Assembly: GCA_023383015.1 (NCBI GenBank)
Contig: JAHDXW010000005.1
Coordinates: 46,849-110,848, forward strand
DNA: 64,000 nt
Source: Paracoccaceae bacterium
Lineage (GTDB): Bacteria; Pseudomonadota; Alphaproteobacteria; Rhodobacterales; Rhodobacteraceae
Direction of reading: 5' to 3'
In this document: positions 40,609-48,574 of the stretch, piece after piece
Numbering within the stretch: position 1 is the first letter of the stretch
How the letters are laid out: each line of letters opens with the position of its first letter
Notes under the pieces: generated by a model
What the model was told of the DNA's origin: nothing
Database searches by the model: none
Seen by the model: the letters and a program-made list of their open reading frames with translations, nothing else
Position numbers and translations under genes: made by a program

Positions 40609-42408
40609 ATGGCGGGCGGCACCGGGAGGGCGGGCAGGGGCACCGGGGCCGCGCGCGGGCAGCCGGCCGCGCCGGCATCCGCCGGCCCTGCCGATGCCGG
40701 CGCGGGCGTGACGCCGGCCGAGGTGCTGCGAATCATCCGCATCCTGCGCCGCATCCGCGAGCCCTTCGATGCCGGCCTGCCGGTGGCCGCCGCCGACGCC
40801 GGCTGGAACGTCACGCTGTTCCTGATGGAGGCCCGTCTCAGGGGCGAGCCGGTCAACATCTCGACGCTGGTCGCGGTGTCCGGCCTGCCCTACGGCACCG
40901 CGATGCGCCGCCTGCGCGGAATGATCGATGCGGGGCACCTTGTCAGGGTGCCGAAGGGGGCGGACCGCAAGACCTTCCACCTCGAGCCGAGCCGGGCCTA
41001 CCAGGACGCCTTCCTGCGGTATGCCGAGAGGATCAAGGCGCTGATGGCCGAGACCTTCGGCCTGCTCGCCGACCGCGACCCCGACGAGTTCTATTTCGGC
41101 GGGGGCGACTTCGCCGCCGACATCCTGGCGCCGGCGCCGCTGCGCGCCCGTCTTGCCGGCGTCGGGGCCGAACTGCGCTTCCTGCTCAACGACGACAACT
41201 ACTTCGTCGCCATGCGCAACCTCTGGTCGGACTACCGCAACAACCTCGCGTCGCCGAGGAGCTTCCGCCTCGAGCCGCTGCAGGCCCTGTATGCGGCGCT
41301 GCACGAGGAGTTGCGCCGCCCGGTGCCGGGCTTCGAGGTGGTGGCCCTGAACCTGCCCTGGATCGGCGAGTTCGCCGAGGCCGGGCTCCTGCAGCCGCTC
41401 GACGGCTTCATCACCCGCGAGAACCTCAACCCCTTCGACTTCCTGCCGGCGGTGTGGAGCACCGGCACCTGGAACGAGCGCCAGTACGGCATCCCCATCT
41501 ACTGCACCGTCGAGGTGCTGGCCGCCCGCCGCGACCTGTTCGCCGAGCGCAACGTCCCCTTCCCGCGCAGCTTCGACGAGGTTGTGGCGGCTGCCCGCGC
41601 CTTCCACGACCCTGCCCGCGGGTTCCACGGCATCGCCTGGAACGGTGCGGCGGGAATGCCGGTCGCCTCGACCTTCATGATCCTGATGGGATGCTGCGGC
41701 GCGCCGATCTTCACGATGCCGCGCTTCCGTCGCTACTACCCCTGGGGGTCGATGCCCGCCGAGCATCTGCGGCCGAACGTTGACAGCCCCGAGGGGCGGA
41801 TGGTGCTCGACTATCTGCACCGGCTGGTCGAGGTATCGCCGCCCGACATCCTGGAGATGGACTGGAACCGACGCATCCGCGCCTTCATGACCGGCGAGGT
41901 GGCGATGTGCTACTGCTGGTCGATGCGGGCGGCGCGCTTCGAGTTCGACTTCGGCTCGGTCGTCAAGCGCAAGGTCGCCTACCTGCCCCAGCCGAAGGGG
42001 CCGACCGGGCTCTCGGCCAACCCGATCGGCGGCTTCCTGCTCGCGGTGCCGGCCAACGTGCCGCGCGAGCGCGCCGAGCTGGCCTTCCAGAGCATCGCCT
42101 GGATGGCCTCGCCCGAATCGATGAAGAAGCACGTCACGAGCGGCCTGCCGGTGGCGCCGCGGTTCAGCGTCGCCGCCGACCCCGAGGCGGCGGCAAGCTC
42201 GCCGATCGTCCGCTTCCTCGACGGGCTGGCGCAGCGCGGGATGCTGTGCACCTGGCAACGGCCGCCCCTGCCCGAGTACTCGGCCGTCGAGGCCGCGCTT
42301 GGGCACCACATCCATGCGGCCCTGTCGGGCGCGGCCAGCGACACGCGGGCGCTGGCGGCCGCGCAGCAGGCGATCGACCGCATCATGCGCGAGCGCGGAC
42401 GATACTGA
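40609..42408 (+). CDS. Winged-helix DNA-binding domain fused to a family 1 solute-binding-protein domain
   Basis: 599 aa, no signal peptide. After a 28-residue Gly/Ala-rich start, residues about 30-125 form a MarR/IclR-like winged helix (VNISTLVAVSGLPYGTAMRRL recognition region, wing DRKTFHLEPS). From about 180 to the end it reads as an extracellular solute-binding protein family 1: FEVVALNLPWIGEFAEAGLL (about 240-260), YGIPIYCTVEVLAARRDLF (about 292-310), AFMTGEVAMCYCWSM and GLSANPIGGFLLAVP. No ABC permease or ATPase is near. The best reading is a cytoplasmic one-component regulator that senses a ligand with a periplasmic-protein-like domain. GGAGGAGG lies 6-7 nt before ATG 40609. Regulation of the divergent OYE operon is inferred. 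Confidence 0.8.
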   Translation: MAGGTGRAGRGTGAARGQPAAPASAGPADAGAGVTPAEVLRIIRILRRIREPFDAGLPVAAADAGWNVTLFLMEARLRGEPVNISTLVAVSGLPYGTAMRRLRGMIDAGHLVRVPKGADRKTFHLEPSRAYQDAFLRYAERIKALMAETFGLLADRDPDEFYFGGGDFAADILAPAPLRARLAGVGAELRFLLNDDNYFVAMRNLWSDYRNNLASPRSFRLEPLQALYAALHEELRRPVPGFEVVALNLPWIGEFAEAGLLQPLDGFITRENLNPFDFLPAVWSTGTWNERQYGIPIYCTVEVLAARRDLFAERNVPFPRSFDEVVAAARAFHDPARGFHGIAWNGAAGMPVASTFMILMGCCGAPIFTMPRFRRYYPWGSMPAEHLRPNVDSPEGRMVLDYLHRLVEVSPPDILEMDWNRRIRAFMTGEVAMCYCWSMRAARFEFDFGSVVKRKVAYLPQPKGPTGLSANPIGGFLLAVPANVPRERAELAFQSIAWMASPESMKKHVTSGLPVAPRFSVAADPEAAASSPIVRFLDGLAQRGMLCTWQRPPLPEYSAVEAALGHHIHAALSGAASDTRALAAAQQAIDRIMRERGRY

Positions 42409-42442
42409 GCCGCGCCGCCGGCGGCACTTGCCACGGCGCGGC
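42409..42442 (+). terminator. Strong GC hairpin after the HTH-SBP gene
   Basis: GCCGCGCCG-N16-CGGCGCGGC, a perfect 9-bp stem starting right after the stop codon. No T tract follows, so factor-independent termination is uncertain. Confidence 0.4.
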
Positions 42443-42443
42443 G

Positions 42444-42460
42444 GGTGCATTCAATGCACC
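42444..42460. promoter_or_regulatory. Palindromic operator candidate upstream of the AbgB-like gene
   Basis: GGTGCATTCAATGCACC, a 17-bp palindrome with 8-bp arms around one central base, 28 bp before the amidohydrolase ATG. Position and symmetry suggest a repressor or LysR-type site for that gene; the regulator is unknown. Confidence 0.5.
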
Positions 42461-42487
42461 GGAAGTCCTGCTCCGATTGGAGGCGAC

Positions 42488-43912
42488 ATGCAGAACACAC
42501 CACCCGTCTGGGAGCGGGTCGACCGCCACCGCGACGACCTGACCGGCCTGGCCGATCGGGTCTGGGGCACGCCCGAGACCCTGTATGCCGAGTTCGCCTC
42601 GTGTGCCGAGCACGACGCTATGCTGCGGGCCAAGGGGTTCCGCGTTGTCGCGGAGGTGGCCGGCATGCCGACCGCAGTGATGGGCGAGGCCGGTTCGGGT
42701 GGGCCTGTCATCGCCATCCTCGGCGAGTACGACGCCCTCCCGGGCCTCAGCCAGGCGGCCGGCATCGCCGAGCCGCGCCCGGAGGAGCAAGGCGGCAACG
42801 GTCACGGCTGCGGCCACAACCTGCTCGGTGCGGCGGCGCTGCTGGCCGCCTGCGCGCTGAAGGACTGGCTGGAGGAGAGCGGCCAGCCCGGGCGGGTGCG
42901 CTACTACGGCTGTCCGGCGGAGGAGGGCGGTGCGGCCAAGACGTTCATGGTGCGCGACGGGGTCTTCGCCGATGTCGACGCCGCGATCACCTGGCACCCG
43001 AACTGCATGACCCGGGTCGACGACCCCCTGAGCCTCGCGAACACGCGGATCGACTTCAGCTTCCAGGGCCGCGCGAGCCATGCCGCCGCGTCGCCGCATC
43101 TGGGCCGGTCGGCGCTCGATGCCGTCGAGCTGATGTCGGTCGGGGTCAACTACCTGCGCGAGCACATGGTCCAGGACGCCAGGATCCACTACGCCTATCT
43201 GGACGCCGGCGGCGTCGCCCCCAACGTCGTGCAGGCGCGGGCGCGGGTGCGCTATTCGATCCGGGCGCTGCAGCTGGCCGAGATGCTGGCGCTGGTCGAG
43301 CGGGTGAAGGACGTCGCCCGCGGCGCGGCGCTGATGACCGGTACGGCGGTGACGATGAAGGTCTTCTCGGCGGTGTCGAACACGCTTCTGAACGAGGTGA
43401 TGGACGAGGCCATGCGGCGGGCGCTCGAGGAACTCGGGGGCGTGCCCTTCGACGAGGCCGACCGCGCTTTCGCGCGCGCCATCCAGGCAACGCTTTCACC
43501 CGAGGACATCGCGGCCTCCTACCGGCGGGTGGGGCTGCCGCCGCGGCCGGACGAGGCGCTGTGCGACTATGTCGTTGCGCCGCTGCCGGGCGCGGAGGTG
43601 ATGATCGGCTCGACCGACGTCGCCGATGTGAGCTGGGCCGTCCCCACTACCGAGGTCCTCGTCGCCACCCATGCCATCGGCACGCCGGCGCACAGCTGGC
43701 AGATCACCGCGCAGGGCAAGACGCCGGCGGCGCACAAGGGGATGGTTCACGCCGCCAAGGCGATGGCCCGCTGCGCCGAGATGCTGTTCGCCGATCCTGC
43801 GCTCCTGGCGCGGGCGCGTGCCGAACACGCCGGTCGCCTGCGGCAGACGCCCTACACCTGCCCTCTTCCCGCGGATCTGGCGCCGCCCGTCCTGCCGCGC
43901 CCGCCTGCCTGA
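42488..43912 (+). CDS. M20 family amidohydrolase (AbgB-like)
   Basis: 474-aa zinc aminoacylase/carboxypeptidase-type enzyme that cleaves amide bonds such as in p-aminobenzoyl-glutamate or N-acyl amino acids. Catalytic landmarks: LGEYDALPGLSQ, GHGCGHNLLG with metal His, GCPAEEGGAAKTFMV with the catalytic Glu pair, the dimerisation insert FSFQGRASHAAASPHLGRSALDAVE, and GSTDVADVSWAVPTTEV. These match AbgB best. GGAGG lies 5 nt before ATG 42488. No abgA or abgT partner is adjacent. Confidence 0.88.
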   Translation: MQNTPPVWERVDRHRDDLTGLADRVWGTPETLYAEFASCAEHDAMLRAKGFRVVAEVAGMPTAVMGEAGSGGPVIAILGEYDALPGLSQAAGIAEPRPEEQGGNGHGCGHNLLGAAALLAACALKDWLEESGQPGRVRYYGCPAEEGGAAKTFMVRDGVFADVDAAITWHPNCMTRVDDPLSLANTRIDFSFQGRASHAAASPHLGRSALDAVELMSVGVNYLREHMVQDARIHYAYLDAGGVAPNVVQARARVRYSIRALQLAEMLALVERVKDVARGAALMTGTAVTMKVFSAVSNTLLNEVMDEAMRRALEELGGVPFDEADRAFARAIQATLSPEDIAASYRRVGLPPRPDEALCDYVVAPLPGAEVMIGSTDVADVSWAVPTTEVLVATHAIGTPAHSWQITAQGKTPAAHKGMVHAAKAMARCAEMLFADPALLARARAEHAGRLRQTPYTCPLPADLAPPVLPRPPA

Positions 43913-43950
43913 GCCGCGGACGGCGTTCGGGCGGGGGGCGGGCGGTGCCC

Positions 43951-45033
43951 TCACCCGCCCCGGGTCTGCGCGTCGCGCATCAGCGCGGCGAGGCGGAAGG
44001 CGCCGTGGACGAGCTTGGAATAGGGGATGAGAAGGAACAGCGCCAGTACCGCGCCGAGGTGCAGGGCCAAGAGGGACGCCACCGCCCCGGTTCCGGTCGC
44101 CGCCCACAGCGCCAGCCCGGATGCGGCCACGAGCACGAGCAGCAGGGTCACCGCCATCTCGCCGCCCCAGCGTCCGGGCGAGCCGAGCGCAGGGTCGGCG
44201 CGCAGCTTCAGGGCCGCAAGCCACGCCCCGCCGATTACCATCAGGATGCCGCCGGGAATGCCGAACAGCTTCGGCGGCGTGAGCAGGCCGTAGGGCGCCG
44301 GCCAGTCGAGCGCATAGTGCATGACGGTGCCCGAGGAGGTGGCGGCAAAGCACAGCACGAAGCCCCAGAACATCGCCTGGTGCGCGTGCCGGCGTGCCGT
44401 TGACGGCCGGTCGCCCTTCTCGTAGTGGCAGGCGCCCTGGGCACCGCCGGATAGGTTGCGCAGTCGCGCCACATCGCCCAGCGCCGCGAGGACATGCGCA
44501 ATCCGCAGCGGCGCGCCGCCGACGGCCCGCCAGTAGTCGCGCAGCGCCAGCCCGGTGACGGCAAGAGGGGCCAGGAATGCCGGCAGGAAGATCGTCACCA
44601 TCGCCGCATGCGACAGGTGGGCGTAGAAGCCCGTGCCATCGGCGGGCCGCAGGGCGGCAATCGCCGCCAGCATCGCCGCGAGCGCAACCACGGCCAGCGC
44701 CGCCACGGCCACCCCGCGCCCCTGGACGAGCCGCGCCAGCCAGGACGGCCGAACGAACCGCTCCCAGCTTTCGGCGCGCAGTTCGGCCAGAACGCGGGGG
44801 ATGTTGAGGTCGAACTCGTGCGGGGCGGTGTACTGGCAGGCGTGGAAGCAGCCTTGGCAGGCATGGCAGAGATTGGCGAACTGGACCATCTCGCCGTCGG
44901 GAAAGCTGCGGTGCAGCGTCATCGCCGGGAACACCGCGCAGAAGCCCTCGCAGTAGCGGCAGGCGTTGCAGATCTCGATCTGGCGGCGCGCCTCGGCGAG
45001 CGCGGGCATGGCCGCGGCGGGGTCAGGCGACAT
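43951..45033 (-). CDS. tcuB: Tricarballylate utilization iron-sulfur membrane protein TcuB
   Basis: 360 aa. Two Cys motifs at the N terminus (CNACRYCEGFC and CHACQGCFHACQ) bind [4Fe-4S] clusters; then come about six membrane helices (from about 110) with several His for heme b. TcuB reoxidises the FADH2 of TcuA and passes electrons to the quinone pool. Its ATG overlaps the end of tcuA by 11 bp, so they are coupled. Full-length. Confidence 0.88.
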   Translation of the reverse strand: MSPDPAAAMPALAEARRQIEICNACRYCEGFCAVFPAMTLHRSFPDGEMVQFANLCHACQGCFHACQYTAPHEFDLNIPRVLAELRAESWERFVRPSWLARLVQGRGVAVAALAVVALAAMLAAIAALRPADGTGFYAHLSHAAMVTIFLPAFLAPLAVTGLALRDYWRAVGGAPLRIAHVLAALGDVARLRNLSGGAQGACHYEKGDRPSTARRHAHQAMFWGFVLCFAATSSGTVMHYALDWPAPYGLLTPPKLFGIPGGILMVIGGAWLAALKLRADPALGSPGRWGGEMAVTLLLVLVAASGLALWAATGTGAVASLLALHLGAVLALFLLIPYSKLVHGAFRLAALMRDAQTRGG

Positions 45034-46426
45034 GGGCGGCGGCCTCCTCGCCGGCGATGCGGCCGAACACGGTTCCGATGGTCATGCCGAAACCGGCCAG
45101 ATAGCCCTGCCCGAGGATCGAGCCGGCCATCATCTCGCCCGCGGCCCAGACGTTGTCGTAGCGGCCGCCGCTCCCGGCCACGCGCGCGGTCGCGTCAACC
45201 TTCAGCCCGAGATAGGTAAAGGTCACGCCGGGGCGCAGCGCGTAGCCCTGGAAGGGCGGGGTGTCGATCGGGCGCGCCCAGTTCGACTTCGGCGGCACCA
45301 GCCCCCGGGTCGCCAGCCCGTCGATCTCGGTGGGGTGGAACGGCCCGGGCCGGCAGGATGCGTTGAATGCCGCAACGGTCGCGGACAGCCGGTCGGCTGC
45401 AATCCCGAGCCTGCTGCCGAGTTCTTCGAGCGTCGGCGCCGTTACCGGCGGATAGACCGACGGCATGAACAGCTCGGCCGACTTGGCGTCGATGATCGCA
45501 TAGGCAACCTGCTCGGGCTGGGCGGCCACGAGGCGGCCCCAGATGGCGTAGCGCTTGGGCCAGACATCCTCGCCCTCGTCATGGAAGCGCTCGCCGTTGC
45601 GGTTCACCACCACCCCGAAGGGAACGCAGTCGAGGCGGGTGACGATGCCGCCGTCGAACTTAGGCGCCCGCCCGTCGATGGCCACGCAGTGGCACTGGGT
45701 CGGGTCGCCGACGCTGTCGGCCCCCTGATCGAGCATGTCGCGCAGCACCACGCCGCGGTTGTAGGGCGTGCCGCGGATCAGGAAGTTGCGCGCTGCCGGG
45801 CCCCAGGCGCGGGCGAGCCAGTCGATGTCGCCCTGGAAGCCGCCGGCGGCCAGCACCACCGCCCGGCCGCGGACCGAGACCTCCTGCCCGGCCAGGCGAA
45901 CCTCGACCGCCTCGAACCGGCCGTCGCGCAGCACCACATGGCGGACCTCGGCCTCGTACACCACCACGACCCCGAGATCGGCGGCGACGTTGTAGTAGGC
46001 GTTCACCAGCGCCTTGCCGCCGCCGAGGAAGAACGCGTTGGTCCGCGACAGCGACAGTGTCCCCGACAGCGAGGGCTGGAAGTGCACGCCATGGGCGAGC
46101 ATCCAGCCGAAGCAGGCTTCCGAACTGCGGATCGTCAGCCGCGCCAGCTCCTCGTCGGTCTTGCCGCCGGTGACGAGCAGGAGGTCGCGCAGATACTCCT
46201 CCTCGCCGTAGCTGCCGGTGAGAACCGACAGGGGGCCTTCGTGCCGGCAGCGGAAGTTGCGGGTGTGGCGCGAGTTTCCGCCCCGGTAGGGCCGGGGTGC
46301 GCCTTCCAGCAGAAGCACGCGGGCGCCGCGTTCGGCAGCGGTGATGGCCGCGGTCAGCGCGGCGTTGCCGCCGCCCACCACGACAACGTCCCAGCAGGTC
46401 GCAGCCATCGCATCGGCTGTCGGCAT
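45023..46426 (-). CDS. tcuA: FAD-dependent tricarballylate dehydrogenase TcuA
   Basis: 467-aa flavoprotein that oxidises tricarballylate to cis-aconitate. FAD Rossmann site VVVVGGGNAALTAAITAAERGARVLLLE, then RPYRGGNSRHTRNFR, and a C-terminal GEMMAGSILGQGYLAGFGMTIGTVFGRIAG as in fumarate-reductase-like flavoproteins. ATG 46426 gives AGGGAGG about 11 nt away; a GTG at 46438 abuts that Shine-Dalgarno and is less likely. tcuB follows, but the transporter tcuC and regulator tcuR of Salmonella are not adjacent. Confidence 0.88.
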   Translation of the reverse strand: MPTADAMAATCWDVVVVGGGNAALTAAITAAERGARVLLLEGAPRPYRGGNSRHTRNFRCRHEGPLSVLTGSYGEEEYLRDLLLVTGGKTDEELARLTIRSSEACFGWMLAHGVHFQPSLSGTLSLSRTNAFFLGGGKALVNAYYNVAADLGVVVVYEAEVRHVVLRDGRFEAVEVRLAGQEVSVRGRAVVLAAGGFQGDIDWLARAWGPAARNFLIRGTPYNRGVVLRDMLDQGADSVGDPTQCHCVAIDGRAPKFDGGIVTRLDCVPFGVVVNRNGERFHDEGEDVWPKRYAIWGRLVAAQPEQVAYAIIDAKSAELFMPSVYPPVTAPTLEELGSRLGIAADRLSATVAAFNASCRPGPFHPTEIDGLATRGLVPPKSNWARPIDTPPFQGYALRPGVTFTYLGLKVDATARVAGSGGRYDNVWAAGEMMAGSILGQGYLAGFGMTIGTVFGRIAGEEAAAHVA

Positions 46427-46570
46427 CACCTCCGGCACCCTCCCTGCGGCCGGGTGCCGGCAGCCGCAGCGGCGGGGTGCGGCCTTGCGGCGCCGGGCGA
46501 GCGATGCTGCCTGCGCGCCTGCCCGGCAGCCACCAGCGGCGAGCCTCCGACGGTCACGGCAGGGCGGCCC

Positions 46571-48226
46571 CTATCGGCGGATCGCCGCGGCCATGCGCGG
46601 CGAGATCACCTGGTCGGAGATCTGGATGTCGAGCAGCATCGAACCCGGCGAAGTCCTGAACTCCTCCACCCGGGCGGGCAGCGCGCCGAGGTCGCGCACG
46701 ACCGCGCCGCGAATCCCGAACCCCTCGGCGATGCGCGCGATGTCGTTCCTGCCGTAGACGCCGCCCCGGTCGCTCAACCCGTCCGCCCTGAGCTTGTGGA
46801 TCTCGGCGCCGTAGGCGCCATCGTTCAGGACACATAGCAGAATCTTCCATCCCTGCAAACGGATGGTCTCGAGTTCCTGCACATGCACCATGAGACCGCC
46901 GTCACCCTCGAACAGGACGGTCGGCCGGTCCGGCCGGGCTGCCGCCATGCCAGCGGCGTAGGAAAGGCCGTTGCCGATGGCGCCGAACTCCCTGATGGTC
47001 AGGAAGCAGTCGGCCGGCCGGTCGAACATGTGGGCCGAGAAGAACGAGCAGTGCCCCGAGGAGTTCACGCAGCCCCAGTCCTTCGGCAGCAGCCGGTCAA
47101 GCGTGCGGATGACGTCGCGGGGGTCGAGCGTGCCCTCGGGAACAGGGTAGGCGCGGGCGTCCACGGGCTCGCTGCGCAGCCGGCGGGCGTAGTCCGAAAC
47201 CCCCCAGTCGGCCCGCACGGGCGGGCCATCGGCCCCGATCTCGCGGACCAGGGCCTCCACCGCCAGCCGGGCATCGGCGGCCAGGTACTGCCCTGCGGTC
47301 CTGCGGCCGCGGGCGAAGCCGGTCGGGGCGTCGTCGATCTGGATGACGTCGCCGGCAGCGAAATAGCGCCCGTGGTCGCTGGTGTAGCCACGCAGCGACG
47401 CGCCGACGGCAACCACGAGGTCGCAGGCGCCGAACGCTTCCTCGGTGACGGGGTGGCCGAAGCTGCCGCAGGTGCCGATGTCGCGGCTGCTGCCGGCAAA
47501 CAGGCCGCGGACCGGCAGGGTGGTCGCCAGCGCGGCGTTGCAGAGTTCGGCAAGCTGCATGCACGCCTCGCGCGCGCCGGCCCGGCGGGCACCGCGGCCG
47601 GCGACGATGATGATGCGGCGGGCGGCACGGATGCGCTCGACCGCCCGCGCCAGGTAGTCGGGATGCGGCTGCCGCGGTCCGGCGTCGGGCATGAAGCCGG
47701 TCGAGGGCTGGTATTCCGGCGGATTGCCTGCCGGTTCCTTCTGCAGGTCGAAGGGAACGCCGATCACCACCGGCTCGGACCGGCTGCGGGCGTGGTGGAA
47801 GGCCTCGGCGACGCTCTGCTGGAGCCGCTTGACGCTGTGCACCGCGATGTAGCGCGCGCCGGTGGAGGTGACGATCGGGCCGAGGTCGATCGACTGGTTG
47901 TACCAGCCGCCGTGCAGGGGGCTCTCGCCGGCGAACACCACCAGCGGGATGCGCGCCTGGGCGGCGGTGACGAGCGCGGTGGCGATCTGGGTCACCCCCG
48001 GACCGCAAGTGACCGAGGCGACACCGACCCCGTCGGTCACGCGGGCGTAGGCCGACGCCATGGCGCAGGCGCAATGCTCGTGGCGGACGTTGACTGTGCG
48101 CGTGCCCTGGGCCTCGGCAAAGGCGGCCTCCCAGTGCATGTTGCCATCGCCGGTCAGCGCGAAGACAGTGCCGACGCCTTCCCTGACGAAGGCGTCCGCA
48201 AGTACCCGGTAGCTCGGTGTGCCCAC
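46571..48226 (-). CDS. Thiamine diphosphate-dependent enzyme (acetolactate synthase/oxalyl-CoA decarboxylase-like)
   Basis: 551 aa with the three-domain layout of the acetohydroxyacid synthase family: Pyr domain with the ThDP-activating Glu in NVRHEHCACAMASAYAR (about E50), a central Rossmann domain (about 190-330), and a PP domain with GDGGLMVHVQELETIRLQ and LNDGAYG. Family members act on 2-oxoacids by decarboxylation or carboligation; sulfopyruvate decarboxylase, benzoylformate decarboxylase and AHAS-like enzymes are all possible. GTG start with GGAG 7 nt upstream. 144 bp separates it from tcuA on the same strand. Confidence 0.85.
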   Translation of the reverse strand: MGTPSYRVLADAFVREGVGTVFALTGDGNMHWEAAFAEAQGTRTVNVRHEHCACAMASAYARVTDGVGVASVTCGPGVTQIATALVTAAQARIPLVVFAGESPLHGGWYNQSIDLGPIVTSTGARYIAVHSVKRLQQSVAEAFHHARSRSEPVVIGVPFDLQKEPAGNPPEYQPSTGFMPDAGPRQPHPDYLARAVERIRAARRIIIVAGRGARRAGAREACMQLAELCNAALATTLPVRGLFAGSSRDIGTCGSFGHPVTEEAFGACDLVVAVGASLRGYTSDHGRYFAAGDVIQIDDAPTGFARGRRTAGQYLAADARLAVEALVREIGADGPPVRADWGVSDYARRLRSEPVDARAYPVPEGTLDPRDVIRTLDRLLPKDWGCVNSSGHCSFFSAHMFDRPADCFLTIREFGAIGNGLSYAAGMAAARPDRPTVLFEGDGGLMVHVQELETIRLQGWKILLCVLNDGAYGAEIHKLRADGLSDRGGVYGRNDIARIAEGFGIRGAVVRDLGALPARVEEFRTSPGSMLLDIQISDQVISPRMAAAIRR

Positions 48227-48574
48227 TGTTGGTCTCCGGATGGCAATGCCAATAGGTGGATTGTTCTCGCGGGCCTTGCCCGGTTTTTGCCGGATAGCTC
48301 CCTACCATGTGAGAGAATCCTTGACAAGGAGTTGCCGTCGGCATTTCAGAATGGGCATCGACGACATCATCCGGCGCCGCGCCGCACCAGGGCGGCCGTG
48401 CGCGGTTCACCGTGGGGAAGCCTTGACGCTGCCGGCGTGCGCCGCAAGGGGTTTGATGCCGCCGCCGACCCTGGCGAGGGACGCGGCCGGTCGCCGTCTC
48501 CGTGCCGGGGCCCCGGGCGGCCGCAAGGGCCGCTGCATCCGCCCGGCCAGGCCCGTGCCGGGGGCGTGAGGGGG
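48227..48574. other. 348-bp divergent intergenic region with two palindromes
   Basis: Between the ThDP enzyme gene and the hydroxyacid-oxidase operon. It contains TGGCAATGCCA (48241-48251) close to the ThDP gene start and TCCTTGACAAGGA (48318-48330). The second palindrome embeds TTGACA, a possible -35 for the plus-strand operon; no good -10 is seen. Base composition from 48240 to 48350 is visibly lower in GC than the surroundings. No credible gene was found. Confidence 0.45.
48318..48330. promoter_or_regulatory. Palindrome overlapping a TTGACA element
   Basis: TCCTTGACAAGGA, perfect 6-bp arms around one base. TTGACA at 48321-48326 could serve as -35 toward the hydroxyacid oxidase gene, in which case a bound protein would block polymerase. 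It is 245 bp from the gene start, so a long leader would be needed. Confidence 0.4.

Noticed and set aside
48219..48569. Small plus-strand gene in the 348-bp intergenic region
   Set aside because: Arg/Pro-rich translation, overlaps the start of the ThDP gene, no ribosome-binding site and no recognised motif.
46883..48574. Open frame upstream of and in frame with the hydroxyacid oxidase
   Set aside because: It is antisense to the ThDP enzyme gene and has no protein-like features; the oxidase homology starts after 48575.
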